Shown one piece after another: positions 1-7,704 of a stretch of 40,700 nt of DNA; positions within the stretch are counted from its first letter, which is position 1; each line of letters begins with the position of its first letter. Below the pieces are notes generated by a model. That model did not search any database. It saw only the letters and a list, made by a program, of their open reading frames with translations, and had not been told where the DNA came from. The position numbers and the translations under genes were made by a program. Source of the stretch: Streptomyces sp. I05A-00742 (GTDB lineage Bacteria; Actinomycetota; Actinomycetes; Streptomycetales; Streptomycetaceae); contig NZ_JABETO010000041.1 in assembly GCF_013055795.1 (NCBI RefSeq), positions 1 through 40,700 on the forward strand, read 5' to 3'.

Positions 1-1
1 C

Positions 2-250
2 GCCGCCCCCGCGGCGCGGCTCCGGGACCCGCGGGGCCGCCGGCGGCGCGCCGGCGGACGGTCCCGCCTGCCGCCCGATGACGCCCCAGCCGATGGCCGG
101 GCCCCGGGGGGCGGACCGGACGACGGGCTCCTCCTGCGGGAAGGCGGGCCGCTCCGCGGTCCGGACGGACTCCCTGGCACCGGGAACCGTCGGCGCCTCC
201 CCCGCCCGCCCTCGGGGGGCCTGGGGGGCGCGTGCACTGTGTTTACCCAC
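2..250 (-). CDS. DUF3152 family protein, N-terminal part (runs off window)
   Basis: A leftward frame opens at GTG 250 and stays open to the window edge, giving 83 codons. It begins V-G-K-H-S and continues in a Pro/Ala/Arg-rich stretch containing AIGWGVIGRQ. The start resembles the M-G-(R/K)-H-S opening of actinobacterial DUF3152 proteins, which have a long disordered N-terminus before the conserved domain; that domain would lie outside the window. The start overlaps the stop of the upstream hydrolase gene by 8 bases, so the two are probably translationally coupled. No good Shine-Dalgarno is visible. In Mycobacterium tuberculosis and Streptomyces a DUF3152 gene sits at this place beside a TetR/DUF3107 pair, which supports the call. 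Function is unknown. Another leftward frame from GTG 237 is also open but is less like the family. Confidence 0.55.
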   Translation of the reverse strand, partial: MGKHSARAPQAPRGRAGEAPTVPGARESVRTAERPAFPQEEPVVRSAPRGPAIGWGVIGRQAGPSAGAPPAAPRVPEPRRGGG

Positions 251-1241
251 GGGGCGTGGCGCTCCGTTCCGACGTCGTGTCCGCGAGGAGTTCGCGGAAG
301 GCACGGGCCACCGCGTCCGGATCCTCCATCATCGCGACATGGCCGGTGCCCAGCAGCGTCAGCAGCCGCGACTCGCGGAACGCCGCGCTCGCCCGGCGGG
401 CCATGCGGTACGAGACGAGCTGATCGCGCGTTCCGTACACCAGCAGAGTAGGGGCAAGCACGCGCTCGGCCTGACGCCACAGCGAATGCTGGCCGCCGAG
501 GGTGTACGCGTCGACGATGCCGCGGGCCGACCGCGCCATCACATCCCAGAAGTAGGGGAGCTCCAGCCGCCGCTCGTACTCCGCGACGGCGAGGGCGAAT
601 CCCTCCGGTGTCACCCGTCCGGGGTCCCCGTAGCAGAGGGCGAGCAGTTCACGTGTGCGCCGCTCCGGCGTCCAGTCCCGCGTCACCCGGGCGAAGAGGG
701 GGACGATGCCGGGCACCGCCAGCAGCCCGGTGGGCAGTGCGCTGCGCTGCGGGCGCAGCTCCGGCAGGGCCGGCGAGACGAGGGTGAGGGTGCGGACGAG
801 GTCGGGGCGGACCGCCGCGACCCGGGTGACGATCGCGCCGCCCATCGAGTTGCCGAACAGGTGCACGGGCCCGCGGTCGCTCGCGTCCAGATACCGGATG
901 ACCACCCGGGCGTACGCCGTGATGGAGTAGTCGCCGTCGTCGGGCGGCGGGGAGTCTCCGTAGCCGGGGAGGTCCAGCGCCTCGCCGTCGACATCGTTCG
1001 CGAGCACTTCCAGCAGCGGCGACCAGTTCTGCGAGGACCCGCCGAGGCCGTGCACGAAGAGCGCGGCCGGCGGGGCCGGGCCGTCCGACACCGCGGGCGG
1101 CCGGGACCGCACCGTCAGCGTGGCTCCGGACAGGGTCACCGTGCGCAACCGCTCCCCCGCGCTGAGCTGCGAGAAACGCGTGGGCGGCACCACGGGAACG
1201 GCGTGGGCACCCAGTGCCACCGACGACTCGGTCTCGGACAT
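243..1241 (-). CDS. Alpha/beta-fold hydrolase
   Basis: 332 residues. Residues 55-325 show an alpha/beta hydrolase core: oxyanion-loop motif HGLGG (64-68), nucleophile elbow GNSMGG with Ser132, acid Asp273 in YGTRDQLV, and base His301 in GTGHVAMMEDP. The triad is complete, so an active serine hydrolase (esterase, lipase or C-C bond hydrolase type) is expected; the substrate cannot be read from sequence. There is no signal peptide, so it should be cytoplasmic. ATG 1241 has no Shine-Dalgarno, but TAACAT lies 7 bases upstream, suggesting a leaderless transcript. It overlaps the DUF3152 start and is transcribed away from the small acidic gene at 1437. The same neighbourhood (hydrolase, DUF3152, TetR, DUF3107) is conserved in Streptomyces. 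Confidence 0.88.
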   Translation of the reverse strand: MSETESSVALGAHAVPVVPPTRFSQLSAGERLRTVTLSGATLTVRSRPPAVSDGPAPPAALFVHGLGGSSQNWSPLLEVLANDVDGEALDLPGYGDSPPPDDGDYSITAYARVVIRYLDASDRGPVHLFGNSMGGAIVTRVAAVRPDLVRTLTLVSPALPELRPQRSALPTGLLAVPGIVPLFARVTRDWTPERRTRELLALCYGDPGRVTPEGFALAVAEYERRLELPYFWDVMARSARGIVDAYTLGGQHSLWRQAERVLAPTLLVYGTRDQLVSYRMARRASAAFRESRLLTLLGTGHVAMMEDPDAVARAFRELLADTTSERSATPRG

Positions 1242-1248
1242 GCGGGCA

Positions 1249-1254
1249 ATGTTA
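1249..1254 (-). promoter_or_regulatory. Putative -10 box of a leaderless transcript
   Basis: TAACAT on the minus strand, followed by 7 bases and then the ATG of the hydrolase at 1241. No convincing -35 hexamer is seen. The spacing would put the transcription start at the A of the start codon. Confidence 0.45.
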
Positions 1255-1436
1255 CGAGACGATCACGCCGTAAACCCCTGTGGCAGGCGTCACAGATCGC
1301 CTGGCGGTGGGAAGCCGCGTCTCCTACGCTCGGAGGCAGGGAGTACGAGGGCACCGGCCCGGGGAAGGCGGAACGACGCAGCGACGCCGGCCCCGGACGC
1401 CGGCGAACAGCGACAAGGACGAAGGGGATCTTTCGC

Positions 1437-1658
1437 ATGCCTGTCGACCCGACCGACCCGGACACCTTCGAGGACGAGGACGTGGACGTCACCGAGATCG
1501 GCGTCGAGGACCCCGAGGCGGACGCCGCCGAGCAGCACGCCGACGTGGCGCCCGCGCGCGACGAGTCTCCCGAGGACTTCGATCCGGACGCGGCGAACGC
1601 GGCGGACGTCGCGGAGCAGGCCCGGGTCGTGGAACTGGACGAGGACGACTACAGGTGA
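1437..1658 (+). CDS. Small acidic hypothetical protein
   Basis: 73 residues starting MPVDPTDPDTFEDEDVDV and ending ELDEDDYR. It is strongly acidic (Asp/Glu dominate) and Ala-rich, with no cysteines, no membrane segment and no recognised motif; it is probably disordered. ATG 1437 is preceded by AAGGGG about 9 bases upstream, which fixes the start. Upstream the same frame stays open, but the composition there is Arg/Gly-rich shadow sequence antisense to the hydrolase. It precedes the TetR gene by 175 bases in the same direction. Small acidic proteins at this position occur in other Streptomyces, from memory. Function unknown. Confidence 0.62.
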   Translation: MPVDPTDPDTFEDEDVDVTEIGVEDPEADAAEQHADVAPARDESPEDFDPDAANAADVAEQARVVELDEDDYR

Positions 1659-1711
1659 GCCGCGGCGCCGCGGGTACCGGGGGCGGCGATCTGCGGGATT
1701 TGTCGGATTTT

Positions 1712-1726
1712 TGTGGGCTTCCCACA
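1712..1726. promoter_or_regulatory. Short inverted repeat upstream of the TetR gene
   Basis: TGTGGG-CTT-CCCACA, a perfect 6-bp inverted repeat with a 3-base centre, lies 108 bases before the TetR start. It could be an operator or a small hairpin; there is no direct evidence for either. Confidence 0.25.
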
Positions 1727-1833
1727 GCGTCCGCCAGGTGAAATTCTCCCCTCCGGCCACGCACGGCGCGGTTACCCAAAAGTACGATGGCGGGCGCGGT
1801 GCACACCGTGCAGGAACAATCATGGGAGGCGGC

Positions 1834-2469
1834 GTGACAGCCATCGAGCAGACCGAGGCGCGCCCGCGGGGCACGCGCCTGCCGCGCCGAGCCCGACGCA
1901 ACCAGCTCCTGGGCGCGGCCCAGGAAGTCTTCGTGGCCCAGGGCTACCACGCCGCGGCCATGGACGACATCGCGGAGCGCGCGGGCGTCAGCAAGCCGGT
2001 GCTCTACCAGCACTTCCCGGGCAAGCTGGACCTCTACCTCGCCCTGCTGGACCAGCACTGCGACAACCTGCTCCAGGCGGTCCGCACGGCGCTGGCCTCG
2101 ACGTCCGACAACAAGCAGCGGGTGGCGGCCACGATGGACGCCTACTTCGCCTACGTCGAGGACGAGGGCGGCGCCTTCCGGCTGGTCTTCGAGTCCGACC
2201 TCACCAACGAGCCCGCGGTGCGCGAGCGCGTCGACCGGGTCTCGCTGGCCTGCGCCGAGGCGATCAGCCAGGTCATCGCCGAGGACACCGGCCTCGCCAA
2301 GGAGGAGGCCATGCTGCTCGCCGTCGGCCTCGGCGGCGTCTCCCAGGTGGTCGCCCGCTACTGGCTCTCCAGCGGGAGCACGGTCCCCCGCGGCACCGCG
2401 GTCCAGCTCCTCACCTCGCTGGCCTGGCGCGGCATCGCCGGTTTCCCGAAGAACGGCCCCGAGCACTGA
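1834..2469 (+). CDS. TetR/AcrR family transcriptional regulator
   Basis: 211 residues. The N-terminal DNA-binding domain (about 20-70) has the helix-turn-helix MDDIAERAGVSKPVLYQHF (43-61), typical of TetR proteins; the rest is the all-alpha ligand/dimer domain. GTG 1834 is chosen because GGGAGG lies 6-7 bases upstream; ATG 1822 lies in the same frame but sits before that ribosome site. It is followed 174 bases later by the DUF3107 gene in the same direction, and the TetR-DUF3107 pair is conserved in actinobacteria (Rv3208 and Rv3208A in M. tuberculosis, from memory). Target genes and ligand are unknown; autoregulation through the 1660-1820 region is plausible. Confidence 0.92.
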   Translation: MTAIEQTEARPRGTRLPRRARRNQLLGAAQEVFVAQGYHAAAMDDIAERAGVSKPVLYQHFPGKLDLYLALLDQHCDNLLQAVRTALASTSDNKQRVAATMDAYFAYVEDEGGAFRLVFESDLTNEPAVRERVDRVSLACAEAISQVIAEDTGLAKEEAMLLAVGLGGVSQVVARYWLSSGSTVPRGTAVQLLTSLAWRGIAGFPKNGPEH

Positions 2470-2643
2470 GCCGACCGCACGGCCGGGGCGTCCCCGGCCG
2501 TCTGTTCGCTGCGAGCGTGCGAGGCCGGGCCCGGCTCGCCCCCGTACCGGGCTAATGTGTGGTCCGTACGGCGCGGCGCGTCCGCGCACCCCTCCCCTGG
2601 GGCTACGCCGTGGGGGACGCACACCTTCGGAGGGACAGTAGCC

Positions 2644-2871
2644 GTGGAGGTCAAGATCGGCGTGCAGCACGCGCCCCGCGAGATCGTTCTGGAGAGCGGT
2701 CAGTCCGCCGAGGAGGTCGAGCGCGCGGTGGCCGACGCGCTGGCCGGAAAGGCACAGCTGCTCAGCCTGACGGACGAGCACGGCCGCAAGGTCCTGGTCC
2801 CGTCCGACCGGCTGGCCTATGTGGAGATCGGCCAGCCCGCCGTCCGGCGGGTCGGCTTCAGCACGATCTGA
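2644..2871 (+). CDS. DUF3107 domain-containing protein
   Basis: 75 residues starting VEVKIGVQHAPREIVLESGQ and ending RRVGFSTI. Length and sequence match the actinobacterial DUF3107 family, whose M. tuberculosis member is Rv3208A (TB9.4), an immunogenic small protein of unknown function. GTG 2644 has GGAGGG at 2629-2634, 9 bases upstream. The chain is soluble, with no signal peptide. It is probably cotranscribed with the TetR gene and is followed directly by a strong terminator. Confidence 0.92.
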   Translation: MEVKIGVQHAPREIVLESGQSAEEVERAVADALAGKAQLLSLTDEHGRKVLVPSDRLAYVEIGQPAVRRVGFSTI

Positions 2872-2886
2872 GCACGTCGGCAGGAC

Positions 2887-2929
2887 AACGGCGGGGCCCC
2901 GGCGCGGAATGCGCCGGGGCCCCGCCGTT
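2887..2929 (+). terminator. Strong hairpin terminator after DUF3107
   Basis: A perfect 19-bp stem (2887-2905 with 2911-2929) with a 5-base loop GGAAT, ending in a short TT. It starts 15 bases after the DUF3107 stop. Confidence 0.85.
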
Positions 2930-3101
2930 GTCGTAACGGGTGGACGGGCCGCCGGGCGGAGCGTGTCGGGAACGCTTCCGGGCGCCCCCGCGAACCACCA
3001 TGGGAGGGGCCGCTCCGAGGGTTGCCGCGGGAGGCCCCGGGGTAGGACCGCTACGACCGATTTGCACCTGCTGCCGTCCGTGGCACGGGAGGGAAATGAC
3101 C

Positions 3102-3380
3102 ATGATCCTCTGGGAAGCGCTCGGCTCGGTCCTCATCGGCCTCGCCGTCTCCTTCGGAGCCCTGCGCTGGCTGCCCGCCCGTTTCGGGCAGTTCCGCTCC
3201 CGCACCCTGACGCTGGGCACCGGACCGGTGGCCGGCCTCTTCGGCGCGCTGCTCGCCCACTCGGTCCTCGGTCCCGGTCATGTGATCGCCACCCTGGCGG
3301 CCTCGCTCGTGCTGGCCGCCGCCCTGCTGTCGCTCCTGCTCCGCCCCTCGGGCCCGCCCCGGCGGTCAGCGACGGCCTGA
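3102..3380 (+). CDS. Small integral membrane protein
   Basis: 92 residues from ATG 3102 (MILWEALGSVLIGLAVSF). Hydrophobic stretches at about 4-20, 42-58 and 62-80 suggest three membrane segments, followed by a short Arg/Pro-rich tail. ATG 3096 in the same frame would add two residues, but it lies only 3 bases from the GGAGG at 3088-3092, whereas 3102 is 9 bases away. No family is recognised with confidence. A small membrane protein occupies the equivalent position after DUF3107 in mycobacteria (Rv3209), which hints at conservation. It converges on the MiaE-like gene with a 72-base gap. Confidence 0.7.
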   Translation: MILWEALGSVLIGLAVSFGALRWLPARFGQFRSRTLTLGTGPVAGLFGALLAHSVLGPGHVIATLAASLVLAAALLSLLLRPSGPPRRSATA

Positions 3381-3452
3381 GACGGACCCGCGGGAAGGGG
3401 AGCCGGTGTTACGGGGTGGTGGGTCGTGCGCCGGTCCTGCCGGTCATCCGGG

Positions 3453-4202
3453 TCACGCGGACAGCCCCAGCGCGGCCATCCGCTTGGTGTGCGCCTCGGT
3501 GATCCGGGAGAACATCTTCCCGACCTCCGCGAGGTCGAAGCCGTCGGCCACCCCGCCCACCAGCATCGTGGACAGGGCGTCACGGTCGGCGACGACCCGC
3601 TGCGCCTGCGACAGCGCCTCGCCCATCAGCCGCCGGGCCCACAGCGCCAGCCGCCCGCCGACCCGCGGCTCGGCCTCGATCGCGGCCCGTACCTTCTCGA
3701 CGGCGAACGTGGCGTGCCCGGTGTCGTCGAGGACGGCCAGCACCAGGGCCCGGGTGTCGGAGTCCAGCCGGGCCGCGACCTCCCGGTAGAAGTCACTGGC
3801 GATCGAGTCGCCCACATAGGCCTTGACCAGGCCCTCCAGCCAGTCCGACGGGGCGGTCTGGCCGTGGAACTCGTCCAGCGCGGCGGCGAAGGGCTCCATC
3901 GCCGCGGTCGGCTCCACGTCGATCGCCGCGAGCCGGTCGCGCAGCCGCTGGAAGTGGTGGAACTCCGCGGCGGCCATCTTCGCCAGCTCGGCCTTGTCGC
4001 CCAGGGTCGGCGCCAGCTTGGCGTCCTCCGCCAGCCGCTCGAAGGCGGCCAGCTCGCCGTAGGCGAGGGCACCGAGCAGATCGACGACCGCGGCGCGGTA
4101 GCGGGGGTCGGCGGATGCCCGCGCCCAGTCCTGGGCGGCGATTCCGGTCAGTTCCTCGGCAGGACCTTCTGTGGCCGCTGCGGCCTTGTCGGACGATTCC
4201 AT
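3453..4202 (-). CDS. Ferritin-like MiaE-type protein (MiaE_2 family)
   Basis: 249 residues, mostly helical. Candidate di-iron ligands are Glu50 in YGELAAFERL, the EFHHF motif at about 81-85, a Glu near 110-125 and the His in DDTGHATF; this pattern fits the ferritin-like fold annotated as tRNA-(ms2io6A)-hydroxylase-like. Classical MiaE hydroxylates a modified adenosine at tRNA position 37, but the actinobacterial MiaE_2 branch has no proven substrate, so only the fold and probable metal binding are claimed. No signal peptide is present. ATG 4202 follows TAAGGT by 7 bases, with no Shine-Dalgarno, suggesting a leaderless transcript. It is divergent from the helicase, as Rv3210c is from rhlE in M. 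tuberculosis (from memory). Confidence 0.85.
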   Translation of the reverse strand: MESSDKAAAATEGPAEELTGIAAQDWARASADPRYRAAVVDLLGALAYGELAAFERLAEDAKLAPTLGDKAELAKMAAAEFHHFQRLRDRLAAIDVEPTAAMEPFAAALDEFHGQTAPSDWLEGLVKAYVGDSIASDFYREVAARLDSDTRALVLAVLDDTGHATFAVEKVRAAIEAEPRVGGRLALWARRLMGEALSQAQRVVADRDALSTMLVGGVADGFDLAEVGKMFSRITEAHTKRMAALGLSA

Positions 4203-4209
4203 GGACGGA

Positions 4210-4215
4210 ACCTTA
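4210..4215 (-). promoter_or_regulatory. Putative -10 box of a leaderless transcript
   Basis: TAAGGT on the minus strand, 7 bases before ATG 4202 of the MiaE-like gene. No clear -35 box. Confidence 0.45.
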
Positions 4216-4340
4216 GCCCGCTCCGCCGGAGAGGGAAGGCCCTGGTCAGCCAGGCGTCCACGGGCTTCGGGACGAATGGCCCGGGCGCGGATGCGCCGTT
4301 CCGGGGTACAGTGCTATACGGCCCGCCGAGTACGCCGAGC

Positions 4341-4646
4341 ATGTCGCGCATTCGACTGGCCGTCTCCATGCAGGTTCCTCCGGGAGCGAGTCCCCGGAGC
4401 GCCAGCGGATGCCCGGTCGGTGGCCCGATCGGCTTCCACCCAACCGACCGCCCTCCCCGCGGTGCGGACGAGTCGTCCGCAGACCAGGAGGGATCCGCTC
4501 GCAGCACGTGTGCTCGCGCGAAGGCAGTGGTCCCGCGCCATCCGGCCCCCGGGCCGGACGAGTACGACGGCGCGGTACGTACGGACTCCTCGTACGACCC
4601 CCTTCGCCGCCCCGTGCCGCGTCTCACAGAAGAGGCAGCACCCTGA
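4341..4646 (+). CDS. Possible upstream ORF in the helicase leader
   Basis: A 101-codon frame from ATG 4341 (MSRIRLAVSM) ends in RLTEEAAP with TGA at 4644-4646. That stop overlaps the proposed CTG start of the helicase (4643-4645) as CTGA. The last 35 residues contain DEYDGAVRTDSSYDP, which is less biased than typical shadow frames. No Shine-Dalgarno is visible before 4341, and ATG 4368 is an alternative. It may be a leader ORF coupled to helicase translation, or chance openness in high-GC DNA. No family recognised. Confidence 0.25.
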   Translation: MSRIRLAVSMQVPPGASPRSASGCPVGGPIGFHPTDRPPRGADESSADQEGSARSTCARAKAVVPRHPAPGPDEYDGAVRTDSSYDPLRRPVPRLTEEAAP

Positions 4647-7492
4647 ATACCCCGGACACCCAGCAGACCCGGTCCACCTTCCGAGATCTCGGGATCCTCC
4701 CCGAGACCGCCGAGGCCCTCGACGCCGTCGGCATCCTCCACCCCTTCCCGATCCAGGAGATGACACTCCCGGTCGCCCTCTCGGGCTCCGACGTCATCGG
4801 CCAGGCCAAGACCGGCACCGGCAAGACCCTCGGCTTCGGCCTCCCGCTCCTGGAGCGCGTCGTCGTCCCCGCCGACGTCGAGGCGGGCCGGGTCAAGCCC
4901 GAGCAGCTGACCGACGCCCCGCAGGCGCTCGTCGTCGTCCCCACCCGTGAGCTCTGCCAGCAGGTCACCAACGACCTGCTGACCGCCGGCAAGGTGCGCA
5001 ATGTGCGCGTCCAGGCGATCTACGGCGGCCGGGCGTACGAGCCGCAGGTCGAGGCGCTCCGCGCCGGCTGCGACGTCGTCGTCGGCACCCCCGGCCGGCT
5101 GCTCGACCTCGCCGGCCAGAAGAAGCTGAGCCTCGCGCACGTCAAGGCGCTGGTCCTGGACGAGGCCGACGAGATGCTCGACCTGGGCTTCCTGCCCGAC
5201 GTCGAGCGCATCATCACGATGCTCCCGGCCAAGCGGCAGACCATGCTCTTCTCGGCGACCATGCCCGGCGCGGTCATCTCGCTGGCCCGTCGCTACATGT
5301 CGCGGCCGACGCACATCCGCGCCACCTCGCCGGACGACGAGGGCCAGACCCACGCCAACATCGCCCAGCACGTCTTCCGCGCCCACTCCATGGACAAGCC
5401 GGAGATGGTCTCCCGCATCCTCCAGGCCGAGGGCCGCGACCGCGCGATGATCTTCTGCCGGACGAAGCGGACCGCCGCCGACATCTCCGACCAGCTGACC
5501 CGCCGCGGCTTCGCCGCCGGCGCGGTCCACGGCGACCTCGGCCAGGGCGCCCGCGAGCAGGCGCTGCGCGCCTTCCGCAACGGCAAGGTCGACGTGCTGG
5601 TCTGCACCGACGTCGCCGCGCGCGGCATCGACGTCGACAACGTCACCCACGTCGTCAACTACCAGACGCCCGAGGACGAGAAGACGTACCTGCACCGCAT
5701 CGGCCGCACCGGCCGCGCGGGCAAGTCGGGCACGGCCGTCACGCTGGTCGACTGGGACGACATCCCGCGCTGGAAGCTCATCAACAAGGCGCTGGAACTG
5801 CCCTTCGACGACCCGGAGGAGACGTACTCCACGTCCGCGCACCTCTACGAGGCGCTGGGCATCCCCGCCGGGACCAAGGGCATCCTGCCGCGCTCCGAGC
5901 GGACCCGGGCCGGGCTCGCCGCGGAGGAGATCGAGGACCTCGGCGAGACGGGCGGCCGCGGGGCCGGCCGGGGCCGCGGTCCCAAGGACGCCAAGGCCGG
6001 CCGGGAGGCCGTCGAGGAACGCCCCGAGCGCACCCGCACACCGCGCCAGCGCCGCCGGACGCGCAACGGCACGCCGCTCGACGCCTCCGTGCCCGCCGCG
6101 GCGCAGGCGGCCGACGTGGCCGACGTGACGGCCGTGACGGAGGCCGTGGAGACGGTGACGGCCGGTCCCGCCGTGGCCGCCGTGGCCGCCGGTACGACGG
6201 CTCCCGAGACGCCGGCCCGTCCGCGTCGCCGCCGTCGCACGCGCGGCACCGGAACGTCGGCTGCACCGGCCGCGACCGCCGCTCCCGTCGCTTCCGCCCC
6301 GGAGGCACCGGCGGCACCGGCGGCCGAGGCCGCTCCGGCCGTCATGGCCCCGGTCATCAAGACCGCGGCCGTCAAGGACACCGCAGGCAAGGACACCGCC
6401 GTCAAGGCTCCGGCGACGGCCCCCGCGCCGGAGGCTCCCGCCAGGCCGCGCCGCCGTGCGCGGACCGCCGCGGTCCGGCAGGAGACCGTGCCGACGCAGG
6501 CGCCGTCCGGCCGGACGCGCCCGCGGTACGCGGCCCCGGCCCCGGCCGCCGCGGAGGCGGAGTTCGAGACGGTCGAGACCGCCCTGCTGCGGGTCCAGGC
6601 CGCCGCCGAGGCCGCCGCGAAGGCCGCTGCCGAGGCCCGGACCACGGCCGCTTCCCCCGAGGCGACCGCCGAGGTCACCGCTCCGGCCGCGGCCGAGCGC
6701 CCGAAGCGCTCCCGCGCGACGGCGGGTGCCACCCGTCGGACCGCGGAGGCGACCGAGGCACCGGCGGCCGAGGTGACCGCCGAGCCGGCCAAGCGCACCC
6801 GCCGCGTGGCCAGGCGCGCGGAGACCACAACGGTCACCGAGCAGCCCACCGAAGCGGTCACGGCCCCCGAGCCCACCGCCGAGCCCGTCAAGCGCACCCG
6901 CCGCGTGGCCAAGCGCGCCGTCACCACCCTCGGCGCGGAGACCACCCCGGTCACCGAGCCGACCGCCGAAGCGGTCCCGGCCGCCGAGCCCGCCGCCGAG
7001 CCGGCCAAGCGGACCCGTCGCGTGGCCAAGCGCGCCGTCACCACCCTGGGCACGGAGACCGAGCCGGCCACCGAGCCCGCCGCCCCGGCGGACGAGCCCG
7101 TGAAGCCGAAGCGCACCCGCACCACCAAAAAGGCGGCCGCCGCCCCCGTGGCGACGGACGGCGAGCCCGAGCCCGAGGCCAAGCCGAAGCGCACCCGCAC
7201 CGCCAAGAAGGCCGTCGCCGAGGGCGAGGCCGAGGTGAAGCCGAAGCGCACGCGGACGGCCAAGAAGGCCGCCGCCCCGGTGGCCGAGGCGCCCGCGGCC
7301 GACGAGGCCGGTGAGACGGCCGAGGCCGCCGCGCCGGTGAAGCGGACGCGCAAGCGCGCCGTGAAGGCCACCGCGGCGGCCGCCGAGGCGGAGCGAACGG
7401 CTCCCACCGAGGAGCCGGTGAAGCCGAAGCGGACCCGCACCACCAAGAAGGCGGCTGCCGCCCCGGTGGCCAAGGCGGAGGTCGTGGCCTGA
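4643..7492 (+). CDS. DEAD-box RNA helicase with long basic repeat tail
   Basis: 949 residues if started at CTG 4643. All helicase motifs are present: Phe13 and Gln38 of the Q motif, AKTGTGKT (55-62), PTREL, TPGR, DEAD (173-176), SAT (204-206), ARGIDV, and HRIGRTGRAG (351-360). The core ends near 420. The remaining ~520 residues are Ala/Pro/Glu-rich with Lys/Arg blocks: three KRTRRVA(K/R)RA and four KPKRTRT(T/A)KKA copies, plausibly RNA- or DNA-binding. The protein should unwind structured RNA (ribosome assembly, mRNA decay, cold adaptation) in the cytoplasm. No ATG, GTG or TTG lies near the needed start: the first in-frame Met is at residue 40, inside the Q-motif region. CTG 4643 has GAGG 7 bases upstream, so a CTG start is inferred. 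Its M. tuberculosis counterpart is RhlE (Rv3211), which lacks so long a tail. Confidence 0.93.
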   Translation: MNTPDTQQTRSTFRDLGILPETAEALDAVGILHPFPIQEMTLPVALSGSDVIGQAKTGTGKTLGFGLPLLERVVVPADVEAGRVKPEQLTDAPQALVVVPTRELCQQVTNDLLTAGKVRNVRVQAIYGGRAYEPQVEALRAGCDVVVGTPGRLLDLAGQKKLSLAHVKALVLDEADEMLDLGFLPDVERIITMLPAKRQTMLFSATMPGAVISLARRYMSRPTHIRATSPDDEGQTHANIAQHVFRAHSMDKPEMVSRILQAEGRDRAMIFCRTKRTAADISDQLTRRGFAAGAVHGDLGQGAREQALRAFRNGKVDVLVCTDVAARGIDVDNVTHVVNYQTPEDEKTYLHRIGRTGRAGKSGTAVTLVDWDDIPRWKLINKALELPFDDPEETYSTSAHLYEALGIPAGTKGILPRSERTRAGLAAEEIEDLGETGGRGAGRGRGPKDAKAGREAVEERPERTRTPRQRRRTRNGTPLDASVPAAAQAADVADVTAVTEAVETVTAGPAVAAVAAGTTAPETPARPRRRRRTRGTGTSAAPAATAAPVASAPEAPAAPAAEAAPAVMAPVIKTAAVKDTAGKDTAVKAPATAPAPEAPARPRRRARTAAVRQETVPTQAPSGRTRPRYAAPAPAAAEAEFETVETALLRVQAAAEAAAKAAAEARTTAASPEATAEVTAPAAAERPKRSRATAGATRRTAEATEAPAAEVTAEPAKRTRRVARRAETTTVTEQPTEAVTAPEPTAEPVKRTRRVAKRAVTTLGAETTPVTEPTAEAVPAAEPAAEPAKRTRRVAKRAVTTLGTETEPATEPAAPADEPVKPKRTRTTKKAAAAPVATDGEPEPEAKPKRTRTAKKAVAEGEAEVKPKRTRTAKKAAAPVAEAPAADEAGETAEAAAPVKRTRKRAVKATAAAAEAERTAPTEEPVKPKRTRTTKKAAAAPVAKAEVVA

Positions 7493-7499
7493 GGGGTTG

Positions 7500-7690
7500 A
7501 GCCCCGGTCCCACCCTTTCACCGTTTCCCGGGCAGGGCCCCGGACCCCCTGAAAGCGGCTTCGCCGCTTGTCCTCAAACGCCGGACGGGCTATTCAGCCC
7601 GTCCGGCGTTTGAGGACAGCGCGCGCAGCGCGCTTCGGGGGGCTGGGGGCTCGCCCCCAGGAATCGGAGAAGGGGCGGGTCCGGGGCAAA
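7500..7690. repeat. Composite palindromic intergenic element, copy A
   Basis: This fills the gap between the convergent helicase and SDR genes. The centre is a perfect 22-bp stem (7570-7591 with 7596-7617) with loop ATTC, containing CAAACGCCGGACGGGCT. It is flanked by smaller hairpins: AAGCGGC-TTC-GCCGCTT (7553-7569), AGCGCGC-GCA-GCGCGCT (7618-7634) and CTGGGGGC-TC-GCCCCCAG (7643-7660). The outermost arms (around 7511-7530 and 7661-7688) are partly complementary. Two related copies lie at 18926-19125 and 31476-31666. A bidirectional terminator role is likely. Confidence 0.88.
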
Positions 7691-7704
7691 CCCACCCCCC
7701 ACCC

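Noticed and set aside
78..1436. Upstream extension of the small acidic protein
   Set aside because: The extension is antisense to the hydrolase and has shadow-like composition; the ribosome site before ATG 1437 fixes the start.
4148..7513. 1121-codon open frame antisense to the helicase
   Set aside because: It mirrors the helicase coding strand; Gly/Leu/Arg-rich low-complexity product with no motifs. Long antisense frames are expected where GC at third positions is extreme, whereas the helicase strand has every family motif.
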